Assembly: GCA_024226515.1 (NCBI GenBank)
Contig: JAAELQ010000147.1
Location: 124,001-188,000 of the forward strand
DNA: 64,000 bases
DNA from: a bacterium
GTDB lineage: Bacteria; Acidobacteriota; Polarisedimenticolia; Polarisedimenticolales; Polarisedimenticolaceae
Direction of reading: 5' to 3'
Shown: piece after piece, positions 51,566 to 59,826 of the stretch
Position numbering within the stretch: position 1 is the first letter of the stretch
Layout of the letters: each line of letters opens with the position of its first letter
The notes under the pieces: generated by a model
Seen by the model: the letters and a program-made list of their open reading frames with translations, nothing else
Databases searched by the model: none
What the model was told of the DNA's origin: nothing
Translations under genes and position numbers: made by a program

Positions 51566-51919
51566 GTGGACAAGGTCGACAAGCCCTGGGGCTACGAGTT
51601 GCGGTTCGTCTGCACGGACCGCTACGCCGGGAAGCTGCTGTTCATCAAGGCCGGCAGCCAGCTGAGCCTGCAATATCACAACCAGAAGGACGAGGCGTTC
51701 CTGGTGCACGAGGGCACGCTCGAGCTCGTCCTGGGGCAGGGGGACGATCAGCGGGTCGAGACGCTGGGACCCGGCGAATCGCGCCACATCACGCCCGGGA
51801 CCGTGCACCGATTTCGTGCCGTCTCCGACGTGACGATGTTCGAGGTCTCCACGCCCGAGCTGGACGACGTCGTGCGGCTGGAGGACGATTTCGGCCGTGA
51901 GGGGACGTCCGACGGATGA
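51566..51919 (+). CDS. Small cupin-fold protein, mannose-6-phosphate isomerase type II-like
   Basis: A 117-residue single cupin domain with metal-ligand-like residues in LSLQYHNQKDEAFLVHEGTL and the partner His in PGTVHRF, resembling the C-terminal cupin of type II phosphomannose isomerases. AAGGAGG with seven bases of spacing selects the GTG at 51566; the TTG at 51560 directly touches the ribosome site and is rejected. It follows ptsI and may be co-transcribed. The substrate is unknown. Confidence 0.75.
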   Translation: MDKVDKPWGYELRFVCTDRYAGKLLFIKAGSQLSLQYHNQKDEAFLVHEGTLELVLGQGDDQRVETLGPGESRHITPGTVHRFRAVSDVTMFEVSTPELDDVVRLEDDFGREGTSDG

Positions 51920-51933
51920 GCCCTGGCGAAGGC

Positions 51934-51963
51934 TTGCCGCCGGAAACCGAGGCGGCGTATAGT
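51934..51963 (+). promoter_or_regulatory. Candidate promoter of the MerR-type gene
   Basis: TTGCCG (51934-51939), 18 bp, TATAGT (51958-51963). The start near 51970 gives a leader of about 40 bases before GTG 52009. This favours the shorter form of the gene over the ATG at 51916. Confidence 0.4.
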
Positions 51964-52008
51964 AAGGCGACTGCATCGGGGGCGTTGCCCCTATTCGAGG
52001 AATCTCGC

Positions 52009-52635
52009 GTGGCCGAAGCGTCGTCGATCCCACGGAAGAAGTCGTACCGCAGCAGCGAGGTGTGTCAGTACACCGACACGCAGCCGTACGTGCTGAATTT
52101 CTGGGAGAGCGAATTCCCCCAGTTGAGTCCGGACAAGACCCGCACCGGCCAGTCGATGTATCGCCGTGAAGACATCGACATCGTCCTGCGCATCAAGCAG
52201 CTGCTGTACGACGAGGAGTTCACGATCGCCAGCGCTCGCGAGCGGCTGGACCGCGAGCTGAAGGGTGAGGTCGAGCCCGGCGCCCGGGCGAAGGTCGTGG
52301 AGCTGAAACAGCCCGACGAGCGGCCTCCGGCCGAAGCGGTCATCGAGGACCGTACGCCCTGGGACGCGGTCGACGAGCCGGACGAGGCCGCGGCGGCGAG
52401 CAAGCAGGACGTGCTGTCCTTCGACAGCGTTGCGCGCGAGCGCTACGAGGACGCCGTCGACGAGATCTCGCACCTGCGCCTGCAGCTGAAGGAGGCCGAG
52501 ACGCAGGCTCGCCGGGCCGTGGCGTCGCTCGAGAAGAGCGAGCTGGCGACCGAGGGTCAGCGGCGCCGCGCCGACCTCGCCGTCCAGCGACTGGAGCGCG
52601 TGCTCGAGCTACTCGACCCCCCGGCCCGCGGTTGA
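52009..52635 (+). CDS. MerR family transcriptional regulator
   Basis: A 208-residue regulator. A MerR winged-helix domain (SYRSSEVCQYTDTQPYVLNF, WESEFPQLSP, SMYRREDIDIVLRIKQLLYDE) leads into an acidic linker and a coiled-coil C-terminus (about 150-205: ISHLRLQLKEAETQARRAV). No cysteine set for metal sensing is seen. The family start pattern and GAGG eight bases upstream favour GTG 52009; ATG 51916, overlapping the cupin stop, is the alternative. Its stop lies inside the -35 box of the tRNA promoter. Confidence 0.8.
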   Translation: MAEASSIPRKKSYRSSEVCQYTDTQPYVLNFWESEFPQLSPDKTRTGQSMYRREDIDIVLRIKQLLYDEEFTIASARERLDRELKGEVEPGARAKVVELKQPDERPPAEAVIEDRTPWDAVDEPDEAAAASKQDVLSFDSVARERYEDAVDEISHLRLQLKEAETQARRAVASLEKSELATEGQRRRADLAVQRLERVLELLDPPARG

Positions 52636-52660
52636 CGTGGATCGGGCGGTTCCCTAAGAT
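52632..52660 (+). promoter_or_regulatory. Sigma70-type promoter of tRNA-Pro(GGG)
   Basis: TTGACG (52632-52637), 17 bp, TAAGAT (52655-52660), about 28 bases before the mature tRNA. Confidence 0.6.
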
Positions 52661-52688
52661 CCTGACGATTCTGGCAGTTGATCCGGGT

Positions 52689-52765
52689 CGGGGCGTGGCG
52701 CAGCCTGGTAGCGCACTTGCTTGGGGTGCAAGTGGTCGCTGGTTCAAATCCAGTCGCCCCGACCA
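52689..52765 (+). tRNA. tRNA-Pro, anticodon GGG
   Basis: A 77-nt cloverleaf: a 7-bp acceptor stem (CGGGGCG/CGCCCCG), the anticodon stem CTTGC/GCAAG around loop TTGGGGT giving anticodon GGG, a GGTTCAAATCC T arm, and CCA encoded in the DNA. Confidence 0.96.
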
Positions 52766-52807
52766 ATTCCGCCTTTCTACGGCAATCCCGGCGCGGGGTC
52801 GTTCCAG

Positions 52808-53593
52808 GTGACAACCAGCACGAACAGGCCGCGCATCCTCGTCACGAACGACGACGGCTACGACGCCCCCGGGATCCGTGTCCTCGCCGAGGCGGCGGTA
52901 ACCTGCGCCGACGTGATCATCGTCGCGCCGGACCGCGAGCAGAGCGCGGCGAGCCACGCGATCACGCTCAACCGGCCGCTGCGCGCGACGCGCACGCACG
53001 ACGGGAACTACCGCGTCGACGGCACGCCCGCGGATTGCGTGCACCTGGCGCTCGACCGCTTCACCGGAGGCGTCGCGCCCGACCTGGTCCTCTCGGGGAT
53101 CAACCGCGGGCTCAATGTCGGCGACGACGTCGTCTACTCCGGCACCGTCGCCGGCGCACTCGAGGGCACGCTGCTGCACATCCCGTCGATCGCGTTCTCC
53201 GCTGCGCTGGACCCTGCGCGTGAGATCGACTACGACTCCGCGCGCTCGTTCGTCACGACGCTCGTCGGCGAGGTGTTGCGCCGCGGACTGCCGGCCGGTG
53301 TGCTGCTCAACGTCAACTTCCCCGCGCAGGCGCCGCGAGGCGTGCGCATCACGCGGCAGGGGACGCGAACCTACCGCGCGACCGCCGAGGAGCGCAACGA
53401 CCCGTCGGGCCAGCCCTACTACTGGATCGCGGGCGCCGACATGACGCCGACCGACGAGGCGGACGGCGACCACCGCGCGATCCGCGATGGCTACATCTCG
53501 GTCACGCCGCTGCACGCGGACATGACGCACCGCGCCACGATGGAGTCGCTGGCCGCATGGGACCTGGGGGTCGAGAGTCGTGGCCACGCGTAG
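52808..53593 (+). CDS. surE: 5'/3'-nucleotidase SurE
   Basis: A 261-residue stationary-phase survival phosphatase for nucleoside monophosphates. The metal-binding TNDDGYDAPG is near the N-terminus, followed by APDREQSAASHAITL and SGINRGLNVGDDVVYSGTVA. The start is GTG at 52808; an upstream frame running into the tRNA gene is rejected. The stop overlaps pcm, the classic surE-pcm pair. Confidence 0.95.
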   Translation: MTTSTNRPRILVTNDDGYDAPGIRVLAEAAVTCADVIIVAPDREQSAASHAITLNRPLRATRTHDGNYRVDGTPADCVHLALDRFTGGVAPDLVLSGINRGLNVGDDVVYSGTVAGALEGTLLHIPSIAFSAALDPAREIDYDSARSFVTTLVGEVLRRGLPAGVLLNVNFPAQAPRGVRITRQGTRTYRATAEERNDPSGQPYYWIAGADMTPTDEADGDHRAIRDGYISVTPLHADMTHRATMESLAAWDLGVESRGHA

Positions 53594-54233
53594 CGCGAGC
53601 GGCCCGGAGGGGATGGTGCGCGACCTGCAGTCGCGCGGCATCCGTGACAAGCGCGTCCTCGAGGCGATGCGCAGCGTGCCGCGCGAACGCTTCGTCGAGG
53701 AGGCGCTGCGCGCGGAGGCCTACAACGACGCCGCGCTGCCCATCGGCGAGAAGCAGACGATCTCGCAGCCCTCGACCGTCGCCCGCATGGCCGAGCTGGC
53801 GCTGCCGGACGGCACGGGAAAGGTCCTTGAAATCGGATCAGGTTCCGGATACGGCGCCGCCGTTCTCTCGTGCCTGTTCGAGCTCGTCTACTCCGTCGAG
53901 CGCCTGCCGGTCCTGTCGCGGCGCGCGCTGGGCACGATTCGCGAGCTGGGGATCCACAACGTGCACTTCAAGATCTTCGACGGCAGCTACGGCTGGAGCG
54001 AGTTCGCGCCGTATCGCGCGATCCTGGTGACGGCGGCCGCGCCCGAGATCCCGAAGCCGCTCGTCGAGCAGCTCGAGGAGGGCGGCCGGTTGATCGTGCC
54101 CCTGGCCGACCCGCGCAATCCCGAGCAGCAGACGCTGACCCGCTCGGTCAAGCGCGGCGACGCGCTCGAGACCGAGTCGCTCGGCGCGTGCCGCTTCGTT
54201 CCGATGGTCGGCCGCTACGGGATGCCGAAGTGA
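53580..54233 (+). CDS. pcm: Protein-L-isoaspartate O-methyltransferase
   Basis: A 217-residue SAM-dependent repair enzyme for damaged aspartyl residues. YNDAALPIGEKQTISQPSTV is the substrate-site segment, and VLEIGSGSGYGAAVLS is the SAM-binding glycine motif. GTG start within the surE stop region (14-base overlap). Confidence 0.93.
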   Translation: MATRSASGPEGMVRDLQSRGIRDKRVLEAMRSVPRERFVEEALRAEAYNDAALPIGEKQTISQPSTVARMAELALPDGTGKVLEIGSGSGYGAAVLSCLFELVYSVERLPVLSRRALGTIRELGIHNVHFKIFDGSYGWSEFAPYRAILVTAAAPEIPKPLVEQLEEGGRLIVPLADPRNPEQQTLTRSVKRGDALETESLGACRFVPMVGRYGMPK

Positions 54234-54865
54234 GCGACGTCGCGACGCCGCGTCCGACCGGCCTGCGCGGGCTGCACTACCGGCTCTACGACTGGGCCCT
54301 GCACTGGTCGGGGCACCGGCACGCGCAGCCGGCCCTGTTCCTGCTGTCGCTGGCCGAGTCCAGCTTCTTCCCCGTGCCGCCCGACGTGCTGCTGATCTCG
54401 ATGACGGTCGCGAAGTCGAAGCGCTGGCTGCGCTACGCGCTGATCTGCTCGGCCGGCTCCGTGGTCGGTGGCCTCGTGGGGTATGCCATCGGCTGGGGGC
54501 TGTGGGAGGCCGTCCAGGGCTTCTTCTTCGACTACGTCCCCGGCTTCAATGCCGAGAGCTACGCGAAGATGGCGGGCCTGTACGACGAGTGGAACTTCTG
54601 GGTCGTCTTCGTCGCCGGCTTCACGCCGATTCCGTACAAGATCTTCACCATCGCGGCGGGTGTGGCCAGGATCAACCTGCCGATCTTCCTGCTGGCCTCG
54701 GCGATCTCGCGTGCGGGGCGTTTCTTCCTCGTCGCGGGCATCGTCTCCTGGTTCGGCCCCAGGGTGCAGCCGTTCATCGAGAAGTACCTGGGCTGGCTGA
54801 CCCTGGCCTTCGCCGCGCTGCTGGTCCTCGGCTTCTGGGCCATCGGCCTCGCGGGTGGGCACTGA
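54230..54865 (+). CDS. DedA/VTT family membrane protein (YqaA type)
   Basis: A 211-residue inner-membrane protein with the VTT domain: LAESSFFPVPPDVLLISMTV, GSVVGGLVGYAIGW, AGFTPIPYKIFTIAAGV, and hydrophobic helices including a C-terminal one (LTLAFAALLVLGFWAIGL). Family members are linked to lipid scrambling or transport. GTG start overlaps the pcm stop by four bases. Confidence 0.88.
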   Translation: MSDVATPRPTGLRGLHYRLYDWALHWSGHRHAQPALFLLSLAESSFFPVPPDVLLISMTVAKSKRWLRYALICSAGSVVGGLVGYAIGWGLWEAVQGFFFDYVPGFNAESYAKMAGLYDEWNFWVVFVAGFTPIPYKIFTIAAGVARINLPIFLLASAISRAGRFFLVAGIVSWFGPRVQPFIEKYLGWLTLAFAALLVLGFWAIGLAGGH

Positions 54866-54878
54866 ATCGGCCACCACA

Positions 54879-54908
54879 TTGCGCCGCCTCGGGGCGGACT
54901 GCTAAGAT
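54879..54908 (+). promoter_or_regulatory. Promoter of tRNA-Pro(CGG)
   Basis: TTGCGC (54879-54884), 18 bp, TAAGAT (54903-54908), ending 17 bases before the tRNA. The -10 is identical to that of the other tRNA-Pro gene. Confidence 0.45.
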
Positions 54909-54925
54909 TCGCGCGCCTTCAAGGT

Positions 54926-55002
<77 letters not shown>

Positions 55003-55195
55003 ATCGAAGGTCCTCACCCAACAACTCGGACGATGACGAGGCCGGGCCCTCCCGACCTCACCGACGTCAGATCGCCCACACGTGCATGTCACCCCACGTT
55101 CGCCGTTTCTTCGCTCCGACCGGACCCGGCTTGCGACAGCCCGGCCCGGGCCGCTAGGATGTCCTGTTCGTTCGGGACGGCCGGGAGGGCGCCAG

Positions 55196-55480
55196 ATGGA
55201 CGGGAGTGTCCGCGCCGTGCGCTGGCTCGTCTCGGGACGCGTCCAGGGTGTGGGGTTCCGCTATCACGTGATCCGCGAGGCGAGACGGCTCGGTGTTCGC
55301 GGGGACGTGCGGAATCTGGCCGACGGGCGGGTGGAGGTGCGGGCCGGCAGCGAGGCCGGACCGCTGGAAGAGTTGAAACAGGCCGTCGCGCGCGGGCCGC
55401 GATTCGCACGCGTGGACGGCATTGAAGAGAAAGAGCTCGAGGGCCCCGCGGGACTCGACGAGTTCGAGGTTCGAAGCTGA
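55196..55480 (+). CDS. acyP: Acylphosphatase
   Basis: A 94-residue enzyme hydrolysing acyl phosphates. The signature [19 protein letters not shown] holds the catalytic Arg, and [15 protein letters not shown] holds the catalytic Asn. ATG at 55196 gives the normal small size. It ends five bases before apt. Confidence 0.92.
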   Translation: MDGSVRAVRWLVSGRVQGVGFRYHVIREARRLGVRGDVRNLADGRVEVRAGSEAGPLEELKQAVARGPRFARVDGIEEKELEGPAGLDEFEVRS

Positions 55481-55485
55481 AACCG

Positions 55486-56013
55486 ATGCGCGCATCCGAG
55501 CTCAAGAAGGCGATCCGCGAGATCCCGGACTTTCCGAAGCCGGGGATCAACTACTACGACGTGTCGACGTTGTTCCTGGACGCCGCGGCGTTCAAGACGA
55601 CGATCGACTGCATGGTCGAGCGCTACCGCGGCGAGCAGATCGACGCCGTGGCGGCGGTCGAGGCGCGCGGCTTCGTGCTGGCCTCGGCGCTGGCGTACCA
55701 GATGGGCATCGGCATGGTGATGGTGCGCAAGCGGGGCAAGCTGCCCGGCGAGACCGAGGACGAGCGCTACACGCTGGAGTACGGCGAGTCGCACGTCGAG
55801 GTGCACCGCGACGCGATCCGGGAAGGGCAGCGCGTGCTCGTGGTCGACGACCTGCTGGCCACCGGCGGCACGGCGGCGGCGACGGGCCGGTTGATCGAGC
55901 GGCTCGGTGGGCAGGTGCTGGGCTACGCGTTCATGGTCGAGTTGTGTTTTCTCGACGGACGCCGAAACTTGAATTCGAGCGACGTGTTTACATTGATCCG
56001 GTACGAAACGTGA
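55486..56013 (+). CDS. apt: Adenine phosphoribosyltransferase
   Basis: A 175-residue purine-salvage enzyme making AMP from adenine and PRPP. The PRPP loop is VLVVDDLLATGGTAAA at about 118, with AVEARGFVLASALAY and VRKRGKLPG as family blocks. The tRNA-Arg gene begins 12 bases later. Confidence 0.95.
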   Translation: MRASELKKAIREIPDFPKPGINYYDVSTLFLDAAAFKTTIDCMVERYRGEQIDAVAAVEARGFVLASALAYQMGIGMVMVRKRGKLPGETEDERYTLEYGESHVEVHRDAIREGQRVLVVDDLLATGGTAAATGRLIERLGGQVLGYAFMVELCFLDGRRNLNSSDVFTLIRYET

Positions 56014-56025
56014 GGCGCCATAGCT

Positions 56026-56102
56026 GGGCCTGTAGCTCAGGTGGATAGAGCAGGAGTTTCCTAAACTCAAGGTCGGGGGTTCAAGTCCCTCCAGGCCCGC
56101 CA
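56026..56102 (+). tRNA. tRNA-Arg, anticodon CCT
   Basis: A 77-nt cloverleaf: acceptor GGGCCTG/CAGGCCC, D arm GCTC...GAGC, anticodon loop TTCCTAA (anticodon CCT), GGTTCAAGTCC T arm, encoded CCA. One G-A mismatch at the top of the anticodon stem. It reads the rare AGG codon. Confidence 0.93.
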
Positions 56103-56133
56103 GATACACGGCGGAGCAGCGGAGCGAAACAAG

Positions 56134-56817
56134 ATGGCTCGGGTAACGCGAAAGCAACTGTTGAAGGAAGACGAGTTCGTCGAGACCACGAAGGACTTCA
56201 GCCAGTGGTTCGAGGAGAACTGGAAGAACGTCGTCAAGTGGGCGGGGGTCGCGGCGGCCGTGGTCGTCGTCGTGGCGCTGTTCTTCGTGTATCAGGCGAG
56301 CCAGCAGGCCAAGGCGCGCGTGATGCTGGGCGACGGCATCGCCAAGTTCAACGAGGCCGAGCAGGGCGGATTCAGCGACACCGCCGCGATCGAGGCCTCG
56401 TGGGAACTGTTCGACCAGGCGGCCGGCAAGGCCGGCGGGTCGGCCGCGGGCAGCTCGGCGAGGTACTACCGGGCCAACGCGGCGTTCCGCCTGGGCAAGC
56501 AGGACGAGGCGATCTCGGGCCTGGAAGAGGTCGTCGGGGCCTCGTCGACGCCGCCCGCGCTGCGTGGGACCGCGCGCGCGACGCTGGCCTCCGTCCACGC
56601 TGATTCCGGGGAGCCCGACAAGGCGATCGAGCAGTTGCAGATCCTGATCGACGACGGCGAGTCCGGCTTCCCGCCGCAGGTCGCCCTGCTTCAGCTCGGG
56701 CGACTGCAGGCCGCGCAGGGCGATACGGAATCGGCGCGAGCGGCGTGGCAGCGAATTCTCGACGAATTCAAGGCGACCTCGTCCGCCAACACCGCGCGCG
56801 AGCTGCTGGAACAGTAG
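56134..56817 (+). CDS. Single-pass membrane TPR protein, YfgM-like
   Basis: A 227-residue protein with a cytoplasmic N-terminus, one membrane helix (about 37-55: WAGVAAAVVVVVALFFVYQ) and a soluble C-terminus of TPR-like repeats (ARYYRANAAFRLGKQDEAIS, LGRLQAAQGDTESARAAW). The layout matches YfgM, a periplasmic chaperone partner of the Sec translocon, though sequence identity cannot be judged. It sits between tRNA-Arg and convergent ssb. Confidence 0.7.
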   Translation: MARVTRKQLLKEDEFVETTKDFSQWFEENWKNVVKWAGVAAAVVVVVALFFVYQASQQAKARVMLGDGIAKFNEAEQGGFSDTAAIEASWELFDQAAGKAGGSAAGSSARYYRANAAFRLGKQDEAISGLEEVVGASSTPPALRGTARATLASVHADSGEPDKAIEQLQILIDDGESGFPPQVALLQLGRLQAAQGDTESARAAWQRILDEFKATSSANTARELLEQ

Positions 56818-56821
56818 CGAG

Positions 56822-57262
56822 CTAGAAGGGGATGTCGTCCTCGTTGTAGGACGGTTCGCCCCCTTCGCTCACGCCGGCCGGGGACGGGGACGGGGCCGGT
56901 GGGCCGCCTGCGTCGTATCCGCTCTCCTCGCGGCGACCGAGCAGTTGCACGCGCTGGGCGCGGACCTCGGTGGTGTAGCGCTTGTTGCCGTCGCGGTCCG
57001 TCCACTCGCGCGTCTGCAGCGAGCCCTCGATGTAGCACTGCCGCCCCTTGCGCAGGTACTCGCCGCAGATCTCGGCCTGCTTGGCCCAGACGACGATGCG
57101 GTGCCACTCGGTCTTCTCTTTCTGCTCGCCGCTCTGGGGGTCCTTCCAGCGGTCGCTCGTGGCCATGGTGAAGTTGGCGACCGGCGTCCCGCTCGAGGTG
57201 TAGCGCACCTCGGGATCGCGGCCGAGGTTGCCGATCAAGATGACTTTGTTGACGCTGCCCAT
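56822..57262 (-). CDS. ssb: Single-stranded DNA-binding protein
   Basis: A 146-residue SSB: an OB fold ([32 protein letters not shown]) and a disordered Gly/Pro tail ending in the partner-binding DDIPF tip. ATG start. Convergent with the TPR gene, divergent from dtd. Confidence 0.96.
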   Translation of the reverse strand: MGSVNKVILIGNLGRDPEVRYTSSGTPVANFTMATSDRWKDPQSGEQKEKTEWHRIVVWAKQAEICGEYLRKGRQCYIEGSLQTREWTDRDGNKRYTTEVRAQRVQLLGRREESGYDAGGPPAPSPSPAGVSEGGEPSYNEDDIPF

Positions 57263-57351
57263 CTCGCACTCCTATTCGTGGAAAGCCGCATTATAGCGGG
57301 TCCCGAGCCCGAATGGCCCCGGACGTCGTTTCCATCCGCAAACAGCCCCGG

Positions 57352-57381
57352 TTGACGTTTTACCCGCCGCCCTGATAGAAA
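57352..57381 (+). promoter_or_regulatory. Promoter of the dtd-xerC operon
   Basis: TTGACG (57352-57357), 18 bp, TAGAAA (57376-57381). The start is near 57388, about 15 bases before the GTG. Confidence 0.5.
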
Positions 57382-57402
57382 CCCGGAACGAGGCAGGGGG
57401 TT

Positions 57403-57864
57403 GTGGTGATCGTCTTGCTCCAGCGGGTGAAGCGTGCCGAGGTGCGTGTCGACACGGACATCGTCGGCCGCATCGGTGTGGGTCTGCTCGCCCTCGTCTG
57501 CGTGGAGCGGGACGACTCCCCGGAGGAGATCGACTACCAGGCGCGCAAGACGGCCGAGCTGCGCATCTTCCCCGACGAGGACGGAAAGATGAACCGCTCG
57601 GTCGAGGAGGCGGGCGGGGCGCTCCTCGTCGTCTCGCAGTTCACGCTGGCGGCCTCGACCCGGAAGGGACGGCGGCCGTCCTACGGGCGCGCAGCGGATC
57701 CCGAGCTGGCGATTCCGCTCTACGAACGCTTCATCGCGGCCCTGCGCTCGCGCGGGCTGGACGTGCAGTCGGGCGTGTTCCAGGCCAAGATGGAAGTCGA
57801 GTTGGTCAACGACGGACCGGTGACGATCCTGCTCGATCCGGCGCCGGGGAAGAGCGACGCGTGA
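57403..57864 (+). CDS. dtd: D-aminoacyl-tRNA deacylase
   Basis: A 153-residue editing enzyme removing D-amino acids from tRNA. It has VVSQFTLAASTRKGRRPSY and the Gly-cisPro motif in NDGPVTILLD. Two adjacent GTG codons (57403, 57406) are possible starts. The stop overlaps xerC as GTGA. Confidence 0.94.
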   Translation: MVIVLLQRVKRAEVRVDTDIVGRIGVGLLALVCVERDDSPEEIDYQARKTAELRIFPDEDGKMNRSVEEAGGALLVVSQFTLAASTRKGRRPSYGRAADPELAIPLYERFIAALRSRGLDVQSGVFQAKMEVELVNDGPVTILLDPAPGKSDA

Positions 57865-58781
57865 GTGAACGGAAGCGTGACGAGGCGAGCAACCTGCGGC
57901 CGAGCGGCTGGTTCGCGCGCTACCTCGACTACCTGACGGTCGAGAAGGGACTGGCCGCGAACACGCTCGCCGCGTATCGCAACGACCTGAAGCGTCTGCA
58001 GCGCGCGCTGGGCGAATCGAGGCGGCTCGAGCAGGCCCGACGCGAGGATCTGCTGGACGTGCTGCGCAAGATGCGGCTCGAGGGACGCTCGCCGCGTTCG
58101 GTGGCGCGCTGGATCGTCGCCGTTCGGAGCTTCTTCGGATACCTCGTGCGCGAGGGCGTGCTGACCGAGGACCCCGCGCAGCATCTCGACGCGCCGAAGG
58201 TCTGGCGCACCTTGCCCAAGGTGCTGTCGTTCGACGAGGTCGAGAGCCTGCTCGCGGCCCCGGACCGCGGCGAGGCGCGCGGCCTGCGCGACTCCGCGAT
58301 GCTCGAGGTGCTGTACGCCACCGGCCTGCGCGTGAGCGAGCTGCTGCGCCTGCGGCTCGGGGATCTGCACCTCGACGCCGGCTACCTGCGCTGCTGGGGC
58401 AAGGGATCGAAGGAGCGCGTCGTCCCGCTCAGCGGCGAGGCCGACCGGGCGCTGCAGGAGTACCTGGCCCAGGCGCGACCGGAGCTGCTCAAGGGGCGGC
58501 GCACGGACTCGCTGTTCGTCAACTCCCGCGGCGAGCAGCTGACGCGTCAGGGCTTCTGGAAGGCGATCAAGCGCTATGGGGTCAAGGCCGGGATCCGCAA
58601 TCCGCTCTCGCCCCACGTCGTGCGACACTCGTTCGCGACGCATCTGCTCGAGAACGGGGCGGACCTGCGTGCCGTGCAGATCATGCTGGGACACTCCGAC
58701 ATCTCGACGACGCAGATCTACACCCACGTGAACCGCGAGCGGCTGAAGCGGCTGTACAAGGACTTCCACCCGCGCGCCTAG
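57861..58781 (+). CDS. Tyrosine recombinase XerC/XerD
   Basis: A 306-residue site-specific recombinase of the type resolving chromosome dimers at dif. A SAM-like N-terminal core-binding domain (FARYLDYLTVEKGLAANTLA) precedes the catalytic domain with Arg in YATGLRVSELLRL, HVVRHSFATHLLENG, LGHSDISTTQIYTHV (nucleophile Tyr at about 288). Length fits chromosomal XerC/D rather than phage integrase. XerC and XerD cannot be told apart from sequence alone. Its stop codon TAG lies within the repeat at 58778. Confidence 0.9.
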   Translation: MSERKRDEASNLRPSGWFARYLDYLTVEKGLAANTLAAYRNDLKRLQRALGESRRLEQARREDLLDVLRKMRLEGRSPRSVARWIVAVRSFFGYLVREGVLTEDPAQHLDAPKVWRTLPKVLSFDEVESLLAAPDRGEARGLRDSAMLEVLYATGLRVSELLRLRLGDLHLDAGYLRCWGKGSKERVVPLSGEADRALQEYLAQARPELLKGRRTDSLFVNSRGEQLTRQGFWKAIKRYGVKAGIRNPLSPHVVRHSFATHLLENGADLRAVQIMLGHSDISTTQIYTHVNRERLKRLYKDFHPRA

Positions 58782-58812
58782 CAGCCCGTTGAGTTTTTCA
58801 ACGGGCTGCTAG
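58778..58812. repeat. 35-bp perfect hairpin sharing the MITE terminus
   Basis: CTAGCAGCCCGTTGA, a 5-base loop, then its exact complement. The 15-base arm is the same as the end of the 279-bp element at 45674-45952. It overlaps the xerC stop codon. It may be a solo or collapsed copy and may also stop transcription of dtd-xerC. Confidence 0.8.
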
Positions 58813-58838
58813 AGCCGGCCTCCGAATCGCCCTGGAGC

Positions 58839-58868
58839 TTGACAGGTCCGGGTCGAATCGTTTATCCC
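58839..58868 (+). promoter_or_regulatory. Promoter of accA
   Basis: A perfect TTGACA (58839-58844), 18 bp, TATCCC (58863-58868). Transcription would start near 58875, about four bases before the accA ATG. Confidence 0.45.
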
Positions 58869-58878
58869 TCGTTCTGCG

Positions 58879-59826
58879 ATGGAAGAAGACAGCTTCGAAG
58901 AACCGATCCTCGACCTCGAGCGGCGCATCGAGGCGCTGTCGGGCGTCGGTGACGACAGCGCCACCGAGCAGCAGCGTGAGCGGCTGCAGGACGAGCTGAC
59001 CGCGCTGCGCCGACGGGTCTTCGCCAAGCTCTCTCCGTGGCAGAAGACGCTCGTCGCGCGGCACGCCAAGCGACCGTACACGCTGGACTACGTCGAGCAC
59101 TTGATCGAGGGCTTCGTCGAGATCCACGGCGACCGAAAGTTCGCCGACGACGCGGCCGTCATCTGCGGCATGGGGCGCTTTCGCGACCGCCCCGTGATGG
59201 TCGTCGGCCACGAGAAGGGGCGCACGACGAAGGAGAAGATCCATCGCAACTTCGGCATGCCGCGGCCGGAGGGCTACCGCAAGGCGATGCGGGCGATGGA
59301 GCTGGCGCAGAAGTTCGAGCGCCCCGTGCTGTCGTTCATCGACACGCCCGGCGCCTATCCCGGGATCGGTGCCGAAGAACGGGGTCAGGCCGAGGCGATC
59401 GCCTACAACCTGCGCGAGATGTCCCGCCTGCGCGTGCCGATCATCTCGACCGTGACGGGCGAGGGTGGTAGCGGCGGCGCGCTCGCTCTCGGAGTCGGCA
59501 ACCGCGTCAACATCTTGCAGTACGCCGTCTACTCCGTGATCAGCCCCGAAGGCTGCGCGGCGATCCTCTGGCGCGACCCGGCGAAGAACCGCGAGGCGGC
59601 GAAGGCGATGCGGCTGACGGCCGAGGATCTCGAGAAGCTCGACATCGTCGACGAGATCGTGCCCGAGGTCGTCGGTGGCGCGCACACCGACCCGGAAGCG
59701 CAGGCCAGGTTGCTGGGAGACGTGCTCGAGCGGCAGCTCGACGACCTGTCGCGACTGGACGCCGACGGGCTACTCAATCAGCGGCACGACCGCTTCCGCC
59801 GCATCGGCGTGTTTCACGCGGTCTAG
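58879..59826 (+). CDS. accA: Acetyl-CoA carboxylase carboxyltransferase alpha subunit
   Basis: A 315-residue subunit making malonyl-CoA for fatty-acid synthesis with AccD (not here). It has KFADDAAVICGMGRF, FGMPRPEGYRKAMR, FIDTPGAYPGIGAEERGQAE and ILQYAVYSVISPEGCAAILW. It feeds the fab cluster at 39.6-43.8 kb. Its stop overlaps the end of mazG on the other strand by four bases. Confidence 0.96.
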   Translation: MEEDSFEEPILDLERRIEALSGVGDDSATEQQRERLQDELTALRRRVFAKLSPWQKTLVARHAKRPYTLDYVEHLIEGFVEIHGDRKFADDAAVICGMGRFRDRPVMVVGHEKGRTTKEKIHRNFGMPRPEGYRKAMRAMELAQKFERPVLSFIDTPGAYPGIGAEERGQAEAIAYNLREMSRLRVPIISTVTGEGGSGGALALGVGNRVNILQYAVYSVISPEGCAAILWRDPAKNREAAKAMRLTAEDLEKLDIVDEIVPEVVGGAHTDPEAQARLLGDVLERQLDDLSRLDADGLLNQRHDRFRRIGVFHAV

